A DNA stretch of 64,000 bases from Paralvinella palmiformis (lineage: Eukaryota > Annelida > Polychaeta > Terebellida > Alvinellidae). Shown here one piece after another: positions 13,048 through 24,706 of the stretch (positions within the stretch are counted from its first letter, which is position 1; each line of letters starts with the position of its first letter). The notes under the pieces were generated by a model. That model was given only the letters and a program-made list of their open reading frames with translations, did no database searches and was not told the DNA's origin. Location: assembly GCA_025642065.1 (NCBI GenBank), contig JAODUP010000428.1:124001-188000 (forward strand), given 5' to 3'. The position numbers and the translations under genes were made by a program.

Positions 13048-16000
13048 AAACAAATGTACTTCTGTTTGCAAAAGAAAATTCGCCAGGTGGCTAATGTGTT
13101 CCACTGTGTTGTTTGAGGTCTTATAGCTCTCAGTACAGTTTCTTTTTAATGAACACACACAAATGTCTGTGTGTTCACAAATAATTCAGATTATGATCTT
13201 AAATCGTGGTGAATATGATACTGGTTGGGATTATGATTGGGACTAGGAGATTTATTCAGTAAAATTTATTTATTATTATTTAAAACCCTTATGAGCTTTA
13301 ACTTTTTAAGGTCCACACAGAGCACAGCTTCCAAGCTCACACACACACACAGACTGAAGTGACCATCATACATATTTATCACCATCACTTCACCTGGAAC
13401 ATAATTCATTGTTGAATTGAAGTTTATCATTCCACATTTATTCATGTGTGACCCCAACCATTAAATAATTGCTATCTTAATCTGGCCCCAAATAATAAGT
13501 ATTAATATGTCCACTTTATTGTCAATCATCAATATGGCACCTTATTGGTCAGCAATTATAATATGGTTCTTTTATATTGAGTACTGAATTACAGAGCTAT
13601 AATACACACAAGCTTAGTAAGTTATTTTAACTGAAGCGATATTTCAGTCAGTATATATATTTTAAGCAGTTTTACATCCACTGATGCACCCTGTGCTTTT
13701 GTGCATCAAAACAAATAGCTTTTTGAATGGTGGTGATGATTATCTCAACATCAACAAGCTGTGTATTAACGAAGTGGGATTTCAACAAAACCAACCAAAC
13801 ATCCACTGATTTATCTGTGCTTTCGTGGATCAAAACAAATAGCTTTTTGAATGGTGTTTGATGTTATCTTTCGTAATCCAAACAGAAGCTTATGTGCATT
13901 TTTTAATATTCACCGCTAAATGTGTATAACTAATCTGATTATGAATTGCATCCAACAATATTGGTTAAAACAATGGTTTAAATGAGGAGTATTTTCAGGG
14001 CCTAAATGGCAGATTGGCCGCATACATCTACTAGATCTAGTGCCTGGATGTAAATCCAGATTGGGCTACATCTGAAGGGCATTTCATCTTTCACTTCTTG
14101 AAAGTGGCCATAAAACATTTATATATTGGTTTAATTATGGAAGATATATCACACCAATGTAAATGAACATTAGTTGACACTGAACAGAAACAAGAAATTT
14201 TATCTCACTTTGACAATAAGCCAACAACATGTGACAAGGGACTGAAAATAGTCTCTAGGAAGCTAGGGTCAAAACCTGTGAGATCTTGGCGATCCGGTTT
14301 CAAGAAATATTACATAAAACAACAGCACGGTTAGACAACAGGCCAGATTAATAATCAGAACAATTATTCAGGTGATGCAATCAGCTAACACAAAGGGTTG
14401 AAAGAATACATCAGTATGATGATGATTGATGTTTTACTGCCACTTTTGTGCACATGGTAGGCTAAATGGGCCGAGTGACCTCCAAAGTAATGAAGTGAAA
14501 CACCCTTCAGATATGCCCACGCCGAGATTCGAACTCCGGTTGTAGCAATTTGTGGTCCAACTCGGAACCAACTAGACCACGGGGAGGTGCCGAAAATACA
14601 TCAGTAACAGAACACTTCTCTGGCAGAAAAAATAAGAAGATCAGTGGTAGTGCTCAAAACTGATAATTAATTAATCGGAGTTGATGAAACTGAGATTGTT
14701 GAAGATGTGGCCAATGATTACACTTCAGCCCTGATTATTATTATACAGTCGAATCCATATTTTTACAAAATTCAACCATCTGATTCGAGTGTCCAGGCAG
14801 GCTTTCCCAAGAAAAATAGGTCAGAAGGTGAGAAGAGTGCCCGAAACACATGGATACTGCAATGTCGCAATACATATACTGCATACATGGAATCTCGGTT
14901 TTAAGCCGAGAATCCATACGTGGCATGCGCTATACGATTCCGACAAACGTGAGAGTGTAGCTGGCACTCAAAGCCAGCTTTGTATCGCGAATTATAAGTA
15001 TAGGTACACAACAGGAAAAAAAGATGTTTTTAACTGGCTTGCTCAACAGGCATGCATGCACACGTATTCGCCCAAAAGGGCAAGTGGTCGCCGATAAGCA
15101 CTAGCCCGGCATCAAAATATACTAGCTCCAGTTTTTTCGATGCAGTAGCCATGATCAGAAATGATATGATGAACGAGACAGATTGGTGGCTGGCAATATA
15201 TAATGTTTTTGTCAATGATGAAAGTTAATGATGGTTACATATCACTTGTGGCTTCTACTTTATACATCTATTGATCAGGTAGTTAAATACATGGGGCTTT
15301 TGATCCTTTGTTAATCCCTAACTATCAGTTTAATTAATCTATCGCCAACTGACTTAAAAGGATTTGTGCATCTAAATGATATACCATGACATGATTCCCG
15401 GATTACCAGAAACAGTTAACTGTCAGTGTGTGACAGTAATAACAGCGGCATTTATATGGGCAAGGTACGGTATTCGTATTGTGTAAGCATTGGTAGTGGC
15501 TAGAAATGATGACAGGAAATCGAGTCCTTTCAAACGTTGGCGGTAGATGCGGTTGGCAGCTATCCGCGGGTGGCGGAGTTAGCCTGTATATACACCGATA
15601 ACTGGCTGTGAGGATGCAAATTTAAATTACTCTTTTCCGGTTTCCCCACCAGTTTCTAAATACCATTCTGGCCAGTTCCTAGATTAACTGCTTAGCCACC
15701 ACATTTGTTTTACCTAAAGAAATGGGATGATTAGGCCAAAACCTTTTTACGATAGTGATAATCTGCTACAGAAACAGCTAACCCCGAGATTCAATCCCAT
15801 CACCTAGCAGTGCACCATCTATATTACTATATCACAGCCTGCTACATCAGTGAGAATGCCATATATTGGCAATGAAGGATCATTAGCATTTGGGGCTCTG
15901 CCTATCTGTTACCATGCTAAACACTACCAATTCAGTACCTAATATCAGTGATTAGTAATGGTGTTTTATGCACGTTTGTCATATCAATCGATAGATTATG

Positions 16001-19000
16001 AGCTGTATTTTAATAATGTGGAAAAATTTATTTTAGTTTGCAACCTCCGTTGCAACAATTGTCAAATGAAAAAAAATCTAAATAGGCAGAAAGCAGACAC
16101 AGTAACCGCATTTCTATGCTACTTTGTGTAAACCTGTTATTGTCACCTCGCACATGATATCATGCCAAATCCCGTTGTTTTTGAATGTCAAGGACTCGCT
16201 AATTATATAGATATAAATTTTGTGTGGATGATTCGACATTTAGCTTATTTTAGGGTATAGCAATTGCGGGTGAATCGGCAAATAATGATAATCTGTTCGA
16301 TATATTAGTAAAAACCTGTCCATTGGAGAAAGCTCGAGAAAGTTATAAGTTAATACTTTAATCACTTTTAAATACATATATATCATGAAATGAAGCAATT
16401 ATTGCCCAGAGCATCCCTTGTTTTGATCTGATGGTTTCTTGAAGAAAAATTGCAGTGTTTTCAAAATCCTATATTATTGCTTATTCCAGTTTATAGCAGT
16501 GTAGTCATATACACATGTAAACAGATTGATTATACATATAATCAATCATTATTTTGTTTTATATATATATATATATATATGAATTCACATTATCACTATA
16601 TTATACATTAATTAATAGTGGATTTCTACAAAATAAATAAAATGTCATTACCTGTATCTCAATAATATCTCAATAACAATGCCTATTTCAATAATTAAAT
16701 CTGATTTTAAATTTTGGAATACCATTTTACTGATCAAAGACTACGCATCTCATAATCTAGAGATAATTAAACAGATATAACAGATGACATTTTTGTCGTT
16801 TAAGTTTTATGTTGGTTCAAACATTATTGTTGCCTGTTTTCCATTACTACATTATTTGATATATGTTTCCCTAATTTTATGCACTTCGGATAATTTGATT
16901 TGGAAGTTTATACTGTTAATTTGCTTAGTGGGATTTTACAAAGTTCGGTGCGTGTTCATCGTGTTTGAAGTTATTATGCTTCGTTTGAGTTTATCTGTGT
17001 TTGCATTCATTTGTCTCGTTAGTTTATATGCAGATACACAACTTGTTATTAAATATTATTATCACAACTTGCCTTAAGTATTTGTTACATATTGTTGTAT
17101 TGGGATGCTGATCTTCAATCTTCAGGTTTAGATAATGCTTTGCCAAACCTCATTATCATAATAATTCAAGCATAAATAATATCTTAAAATAACTTGATAT
17201 ATTATTATATAACTGTATAGCACTGGCAAATAAACTGTAATGTTATTTGGTATAGAATTGACTTTCACGTGAATTAATTAAATCTGGCATTGAAATCGGC
17301 GGATCGTTTTATGATAGGGACAGATTTATAAATGACATAACCACCCCCCCATTTATATGATAGAAGCATACTTCTTTCACCAATGTGTTTTTTAGTGAAA
17401 GACCTTTCTGGTGATATACAGATTGTATGATTTTTCTTTAAAAATTAAAATCATCCGTCATTCCTACATATATGGCTTAAATATGTTACTTACAGTGTTA
17501 ACTGTTCCTTGGCTTGGAATGTACTGAGCAATAAGTGCTTCTTCATATGTTGGTGGAGCTATGCCATATATTCCTGGTGATAAACCTGTATATGTGATTT
17601 GGATAATATTTTTAGATACAAGAGTATTATATTATCACAAGACAATAAGGCTTTATTCAGATGTCTGTGTAGGTAGGTGAGTCTCTCTCTCTCTGTATAT
17701 ATATATATATATATCACATACAAACACACATTCTCTGTGCTAATGCCTTATAACACACACACACCTTACCTAAACTTTCAACAAGGACATTATTACCCCG
17801 TCCAGCACCATGTGTTTGGGTCCTATTCAAACAGCGAGTTCTTTCGCGAAGAAGACGTTTACGCCTTATGTAATAACTGATGACAATACACGTAATAATA
17901 CCAAGTATAAGACTTATAAGTACTACTGGTGTGATAGTACCCCAGTAATAATGATTGGATTCAATTACTGGTGGCCTAAGTGAGGTACTTCCTAAAAAGA
18001 TAAATATTATATATATATGTATATATATATATATATATATAATGCACCTTTCACACACACACACACTTCCAAAATGTTTCTCATAGTAATTTAATAAACA
18101 ACTCTTCCTTATGGAAACCATTATATTTCTCCAATCTAGCAACATGCCCGACTTACAGTATAAGCTTAAATTTTACAATATTAAGAACTCAAACTGCATC
18201 AAATGGATATACCTCATAATGGCATCATACCTGATAAACAGTCTTTCTCATCTGAACCATCCAAACAATCATTTCGCCCGTCGCACCTAACATCAGTGCA
18301 GAACCATCCTTGGCCATCTTGACAAGAGTTGCAAAAAGTACCTGGATTATCTGAAATTTGGATTTTTTAAAATTAATTGCCATTCAAACATCAAAACATC
18401 TTTGCAAGTGCACATACATACATTATCAATTATAATGGCATTGTTACACCCTGAATTGGCTCATTTGATTGGATGTTTTTAAAAGAATATATATCATATA
18501 AGAGATACTTGCAGTATGCTATAAAGCACATTAGCAAATAACCACTAAAATGAAACTAAATCTAACAGAAAGAAATTTATAGGACGCTTCATCATTTCAT
18601 TCTGTCACTGAATGAAAAACCTTCAGCATTTGAATTACAAGGACACTGAAAGAAACAAAGATGACTGATTGATGGTTTACAAAACTTGTTCAGTATATTT
18701 ATTAAATCAGATTTCCACGAAACAATGGCTATTATAGTGAATATTATTTAGAAGTAATCATATGGCAGTACGGATAAAATGAAAACTGTGATTATAGCTT
18801 TTTTATACAGGGTTCATAACATTAGTTTCATTAATTTAAATATTTGTAGAAGACAATCTGATTGGTGAAAAACATCGGCAACACCAGTTACAGCTCATCA
18901 CTGTAAAATTATGTTTGAAGAAGGAAGCACAAAACAAAAAGCTGTAACCTCAGTCAATCCCAAAATGTTTTTAATTCATAGAGGATCCCTTATGTCCTAT

Positions 19001-22000
19001 TTAGTTATTTAACTGAATAAAATAGGACTGCCATATAATTTAATTAGCCAATACAGGTCTCAAATATGACATAAACGGACATTCGACATCTCAAAGTTTG
19101 ACATATTTCTTAAATACTTAATCACATTACCAAAACAACTTGATTCTTGACCATTCTTGTCTCACTTCTGTTAAACTTCCCCATCAGGCAAGAGACTTAC
19201 AGTATCTTGCTGTTTTAAACTATACTTAATTTTGAGAAACTATTTGCTAAGATGCCCCACTACATGCACATCGTCGTATATATTACAGCATCTGTACCAT
19301 TTTGTAATACACCCAAGCAATGAAAAATCCAGCGCATATCAAATAATAATATACATACTACAATTATGCTCATCCGACCAATCATCACAGTGGTTGATGC
19401 CATCACATTTCAGTAACTTGTGGATACAACGTTGGTTGCGACAAGCGAAGTGTAATGGATTTGAACAGTAGTCTGTATACAAAAACAGAATGAAGAAGAA
19501 TCATTAAATGGTAATCTTGTATCGTCGTATAAATTATAATATTCACAACAACGTTATAGCTAGGTGATGTAAGAGCTATAAGGTCATAATGTTCATATCT
19601 AGATATTTCGCTGTAATTCTTCATCAATCACTTACACATAATTATATAATATTCACAACAATGTTATAGCTAGGTGATGTAATAAGAGCTATAAATTCAT
19701 ACTGTTCAAATTTGGATACTCAGCTGTAATTTTCATAATTCACTTACACTTTTCGTCTTGCTTCTGAGCATTATCATAGGAAACAAAGGCTGCTTTAAAA
19801 AGTCGATCCATCGTACAAGTTGCCCTTAGGTGAACATAGATAGCATCCAGTTCAGTAAAATCACTAGGAGTACTAGTTATGTGAAAATTTGTCTTCAGGA
19901 TGGTGCCCTGAGAATTATTCCCAGATCGAATCTCGAGTCTGTCATCTGACAAAGAGGGGGAAAATTCAATAAACGAGTCGCTGCCATTTGTATATATTTG
20001 TGTTGTAGGGAAACTAATTATTTAACATTGAATATTGCGATAGTCGTCATCCTATATTTGAGTTAATTTGTTAACTGTCTAAGGAGTGTGTCACTGATAA
20101 ACCATGCAAAGAGATACAGTAGCAAATTATCACTTACTATTCTCGAGTCGCAAGTCATATATACTCAACCAGATGTAGTCGCTGTATGCAGCCAGTGGAT
20201 AACGATATAACACCCACACACAATCTATTATCTCGCCATGTGGGCAGCTGTCCGTTCTAAAGCTGAAGTGTCCACCCCAGGTCAAAACAAAATATTCTCC
20301 ACAATCTGTTTAACAAACAAAGGCAACACATGAATCCTGAACCAGGTAAACTCCAACACATGAACAGTGTTAGCTCGTCAGGATACGAGAATAAAATAAT
20401 ATTAGCCAAAAGGCCATTTAACAGTATAAAGCTACACATACAATTAAGGTGTTCTGCTACCAGATTTCCGTTAATATAACAATTTAAAAGTGGATGCATA
20501 ACAAAAATGGGTATATAATGAAAATTGCTTGTAATCTGTGTGTGTATGTCATGAAGGCATGAAAGTGCCCATTGTAAAAATAAAAACCCTGAAAAGCAGG
20601 AACGGAAGTCACAGAGTGAATTGAGCCACATGCACTGGGGGTGTAGCTAAAAAATTTGGAATTTTTTCAAACCACCAGTTTCACTCACTGACCATTACCA
20701 AAAATTCTATTTCAGACTCTGGAAAAACGGAAATCGGTAAAACCTGGAAAACTCTCAAACACGGTCATGGATGGGGGTTACTGAGTGAGTGCATGAGTGA
20801 TTTGAATAAAATCAGCACCAGTAACTATTAGGAAATAGGACCATGTGGTGACTCCTCAGGGAACCTTCCGACAAACAAAATTAACTTGATTAGAACTGAA
20901 CTCTGACTTGGATGGCTGAAACACAGTGATCTGATCACTGCACTCCATGACTGTCCTCGGATCAGAGGTATACAAGGATGCAGAAACATAAACATGGCAA
21001 ACTGACCATACATGGAACAGAAATAGTTAATATACGCTTATTTATCAGCTAATTACTCACTATAGTTGTATGGCTTGTTTGGCCACTCCCTGATTACAGT
21101 AAAATTATACTCCGCTCTAAATCCCAAATATCTCAGACGGTTACTCTCGGATCCTGTTTCAAACACTATGACGAGAACTGATCCTTGAGACTTGACGAAT
21201 GGTCGGGAGTCAAATCCATAGCGAGTTAATCTATAGGAACTGTTCTCATGATTGTGATAAATCTGAAATGACAGCAAACAGTTTTATTCAGTAGGATACA
21301 TTTTAACTGTAATGGTTTTTCCTATCATCAGCTAGACCATGGTATAGAGAACATACCAAATATATATTTTCATTTTAACTTTCATAGAAATGATTACATA
21401 TTATGTGGTATCATATTACTGCTGTGGATATTTTACAAATAGTTAACAATGTAAACTGTACATAATTTCCTCCCAATATACGTGCAAGCATAAATAAAAG
21501 CTATGCACATACAGACAAACAACACAAGATCATGTACACTTACTGTTATCTTGCTTTCATTTGCAAGATTCCAATCAGTAAACTGTAGTCGTATATAACC
21601 ACCAGCAGTGTTGTTTATGATATATTTGTAGCAGTCGCTTGACGGTCGATAGCCAGATGGAAAATTAGGACTCGTGAAGTAACCAGGAAGTGATTCAGCA
21701 AAAACCTCAGTCTTCTCTAATAAAATTAAAAAACAAAATGAACAGGTATGAATGTGCTTTAATAATAATGTATATTTAATAAAGCGCCCTTACTAGCAGA
21801 AGCCTTTCAAAGGCGCTGTACAAATAATATGTAATATAATAATACTCCAAATAATATGTCTGTAAAAACCCTGTAAGTGATTTAAAAGATATTAATTATT
21901 TATCTGTGAAAGCGACCTTGAACAAGTGTGTTTTAGAAGAGATTTAAAATTTTCAAGAGACAATGCATTTCTTTAAACCTGTTTCACGTCATGTGACTTA

Positions 22001-24261
22001 ATCCAAAACTAAATTACACATTTCAATGTGGAAATCTGTTCACACACAAACCTTTTACTATGTATTTTAACTTAAACCGTGCTGCTGACGACAAGCAAAA
22101 TTGCAAGTAGAGTGAACGAGTCCGGGTGGTATACGTAAAATCCAGTGAAGTACTGTTACTGATGTAGGAAGTTGTTGAACGGAAGTAGGCTGGCTCATGA
22201 ATTGAGATGAAAGCACCACACCTGGAGAATGTGAAACAAAGAACATGTTTAAATTATCTTCTTTTGGATAAATGAAACGTGTAACAACTTTGGACATTCT
22301 TCTTTTACGACAGGTCATCATTCTGACTAGAACTTACCACTTTAAAAAGGATACAGTCTTCTTTAATTAACATACAGTAAATCTAGTATTGGATGGGAAA
22401 AGGTAATTACATTGTTCATAAACAACTGTTTTTTTGGGGTACCACGTGCTGCCATAATGATAAAGGTTTATAAATATTGAAGAGAACTGTAGTAAATATT
22501 ACAAATCTACAAACTTTACAAGTAACCAGATTCAAAATATCCATCTGTTGATATTGAAGTGGTTCTCACATTTATTACACAAACAACTAATATTTCATTA
22601 TAATGAGAAAGGGATCCATAAATGTTTTTAATAATCTATAAGTTTAATTAATTATGATAATCCATAAATATATATATATATATATATAATCGTTATATGT
22701 TCTTCCATGGGCATTCATTTTTGTAACACGTGGCACCAACAATATTCAAGTCACCAAGATGCAAATTTTACATGTAATTTTATAAGCTTGATATAATGTA
22801 TAATTAAGTTTTTATATGATGTACTACACTAGGAATTTGGAAATAAATATATCATCCTCACCCATTAACCAATTCAGCCACTGCCCAGAGAAAGCCATGC
22901 ATTGTAGCACCCAATGGTGAACAACACTAATTAAACAACCAACTGTCTTACTGTAATGCCACCATATGAACCTGTGACTGGTTTCCTTAACAATATTTAT
23001 CATAGCTGGACAGACTTTTGATATAGATAAACACCTCATATTCACAAGCACACTAAGGCACTAATATTTTATTTAAATCCATCATCTTACAATTGACATT
23101 GGTTGAATATTGGGGAAATATAAATTCAGCAAGGTATGGCATAACTATAGGCAGGTAAGTTCTATCATAGAACTTACCTGAATGTAATATATAGAATAAT
23201 TATAAAACACGAAGAGAAAATACAGTTTATAAACTCTGTACAGGTTGGAATGTGGTTGAAACCACATAATATTGCTTTCCCAAAGCTTGTGTAAACCTTG
23301 TGTAATTGTGAAAGTAATCATTGGTTATGATTAGGCCTATGTTTACAGGGTAATAGATCATTTTCGCGACGCATGCACAGGCCACATCTACTGTGATTGG
23401 CTGGCCAGTGAAGCCATGTAGTAGCACGGAATAAGAAGTAATTCACTAATTGTTTGTAAATTTATGTTTTGGGAGATTCGCAGAACTAAATCGATCTACA
23501 AGTTCTAGATGACGCAGTTGTCACGGCAATTGTCTATTGATTACAATTACACTGCATCTGGAAATGGCAATTACTTCAGGTTATGTAATTGATTACGATT
23601 ACCCAATGCTCGCTGTGCCTAGGTTATGCGTATAGTGTATACTTACTTCGAGGAACATCCCTGTTCTAGTGGAGGTAGTTGTTTGTTACATGATGGCATC
23701 TCTAGCTCTACAACAGTCAACTCCAGCTTACACTGGACACAGGTCGTTATCTGTAGCTTACAATCATCTTGTTTGTCATCATCGGATGATGTTATATAGG
23801 CCACCTCACCCGGACCTCCAGATCTGATAGATCCTGTTACGCAGGCATGGTACTCATGGATCTTATTGGCATCAGGATCTAAAAAACGTTTAGAAACAGA
23901 AAGAATAAGTACGTAGTACTATTTTTAAGGAGATTACCAGTAATATGAACTTTCTACACTTTGATGATGATGACTGATGTTTTATGGCCACTTTTGTGCA
24001 CATGGTAGGCTAAATGAGCCGAGTGACCTTGAAAGGTAATGGAGTGAAGTCAAAGATGAAACAACCTTCAGATGTTACCACTAGACTATGGAGGCGCCAT
24101 TCTACACTTTGGTAAGTTCAATGTGTGTGCATGTATATGTATTTACCTGCCTCAGATGCAGACAACAATTAATATCCATATTAACACATATCATTACCTG
24201 AAGATCCTAGATTTAGTAGACTCACTGATATAAACATTAAACTCCATGTCATGAACATCAT
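11630..24261 (-). CDS. CUB/LDLa single-pass receptor, LRP3/LRP10/LRP12-like, 12 coding exons
   Basis: Minus-strand exons are 24261-24198, 23878-23647, 22221-22052, 21716-21544, 21262-21061, 20305-20138, 19945-19748, 19472-19359, 18350-18231, 17991-17770, 17585-17494 and 12502-11630. All phases match and give 875 residues. Order: signal peptide 1-21 (MMFMTWSLMFISVSLLNLGS), a Cys-rich degenerate CUB-like module about 35-155, CUB1 about 165-290 (GYFTSPNFPSGYRP), CUB2 about 285-400 (begins NCGEYFVLTWGG), LDLa1 404-440 with CDGINHCDDWSDE, LDLa2 443-480 with CDGRNDCLDGSDEKDC, a TM segment 498-520, then a tail of about 355 residues. The tail has PPTY (565-568), PPPY (597-600) and LPPY (613-616), then a Ser/Thr/Asp-rich end. 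The block APPTY...LIAQYIP resembles the tail block of vertebrate LRP3/LRP12. Vertebrate members alternate CUB and LDLa, so the CUB-CUB-LDLa-LDLa order here differs and recalls NETO proteins, the main alternative. Tail PPxY motifs predict NEDD4-type WW binding. Confidence 0.88.
13017..13044. repeat. (TA)n microsatellite
   Basis: A run of about 14 TA units in the last intron of the receptor gene. Confidence 0.9.
14418..14592 (-). repeat. tRNA-derived SINE, family B, copy 1
   Basis: Read on the minus strand, a tRNA-like head has an A box GTGGTCTAGTTGG and a B box GAGTTCGAATCTC. A body follows with TGTGCACAAAAGTGGC and a (ATC)n-type end. The body matches the copy at 23955-24100. It lies in the last intron of the receptor gene. 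Confidence 0.7.
15768..15842 (-). repeat. Degenerate tRNA-like SINE head
   Basis: The minus strand contains a B-box-like GGGATTGAATCTCGG and an A-box-like region about 45 bases upstream. It is decayed; no body family was matched. Confidence 0.35.
16561..16580. repeat. (TA)n microsatellite
   Basis: Ten AT units within the last intron of the receptor gene. Confidence 0.9.
17683..17714. repeat. (CT)n(TA)n compound microsatellite
   Basis: A CT run followed directly by TA units, between the TM exon and the PPTY exon of the receptor gene. Confidence 0.85.
18008..18041. repeat. (TA)n microsatellite
   Basis: An interrupted TA run just upstream (minus sense) of the TM exon acceptor, with a CA run at 18053-18066. 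It sits within about 20 bases of the splice acceptor. Confidence 0.85.
21765..21835 (-). repeat. 3' tail of the same SINE/LINE family as at 8143, inverted
   Basis: Read on the minus strand it gives GCGCCTTTGAAAGGCTTCTG and then CTTTATTAAATATACATTAT, the counterpart of 8143-8217. It lies in a receptor intron next to the CUB1 exon. Confidence 0.5.
22668..22688. repeat. (TA)n microsatellite
   Basis: About ten TA units in a receptor intron. Confidence 0.85.
23520..23614 (-). mobile_element. Left-end fragment of the hAT-like element family found at 5673-6935
   Basis: On the minus strand this reads GAGCATTGGGTAATCG and then GCCATTTCCAGATGCAGTGT, matching the left 110 bases of the intronic element in PDCD5. 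Only one end survives, directly downstream of a receptor exon acceptor region. Confidence 0.5.
23952..24100 (-). repeat. tRNA-derived SINE, family B, copy 2 (internally deleted)
   Basis: It shares the GATGTTTTATGGCCACTTTT, GTGCACATGGTAGGCTAAAT and GCCGAGTGACC body with the copy at 14418, but the B-box part of the tRNA head is deleted. It lies in the first coding intron of the receptor gene. Confidence 0.65.
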
Positions 24262-24303
24262 AAAATCCTTTATCAAGCTATTTTCTTCTGGATGTTGGCT
24301 GGT

Positions 24304-24351
24304 TTATTTGTGATTTCTCATCTAAAGAATGTTCATCAAGTTGTAGTCATC
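24304..24351 (-). promoter_or_regulatory. Three chained upstream ORFs in the receptor 5' leader
   Basis: A leader exon starts at 24351 after the acceptor TTACTTCTAG. It holds three tiny ORFs back to back: 24350-24336 (four codons plus TGA), 24336-24322 (its ATG overlaps that TGA as TGATG) and 24321-24304 (five codons plus TAA, its ATG directly after a TAG). All end before the main ATG at 24261. They could reduce or regulate translation; that is inference. Confidence 0.5.
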
Positions 24352-24390
24352 CTAGAAGTAAGCAAATCAGAAGAGATTAGAGTTACATAA

Positions 24391-24706
24391 TTATAATAAT
24401 AATATGTGATATTTATATAGTGCCCTATTCAGTTGGAAGCTGCTCTAAGGCACTTTACAATATTATTATCCCTGACTTAGGCCTGTTTCCACCTAGCACA
24501 TATCTCAACTCACAAGGTAGTATACAACGCATGCTGCCATTATAGGCGCAGAGTTACTCAAACACATAGCCATCGCGTCCTGTCAGGTACTCATTTTTTT
24601 TATGGATGAGTGAACCAGTCGCCACAGGAAGGCATTGCAGCTCATGGAGCCTCGAACCCTTGACCATTCGGCTAAGAGTCCTACGCTCTAACTAACTGCG
24701 CGATCT
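24391..24706 (-). repeat. tRNA-derived SINE, family A, near full length
   Basis: Minus-strand head GCGCAGTTAGTTAGAGCGTA (A box) and GGTTCGAGGCTCC (B box). The body contains a GTGGCGACTGGTTCACTCAT-type block and a 3' end with CTAAGGCACTTTACAATATT-type sequence, written here as on the plus strand, and an (AAT)n tail. Copies of the same family lie at 33002-33296 and 29900-30118. Confidence 0.75.

Noticed and set aside
15030..15215. Minus-strand frame with MATASKKLELVYFDAG, and an overlapping plus-strand frame at 14789-15097
   Set aside because: Lies in a receptor intron next to SINE B, no recognisable family, no clean splice sites; likely repeat-derived.
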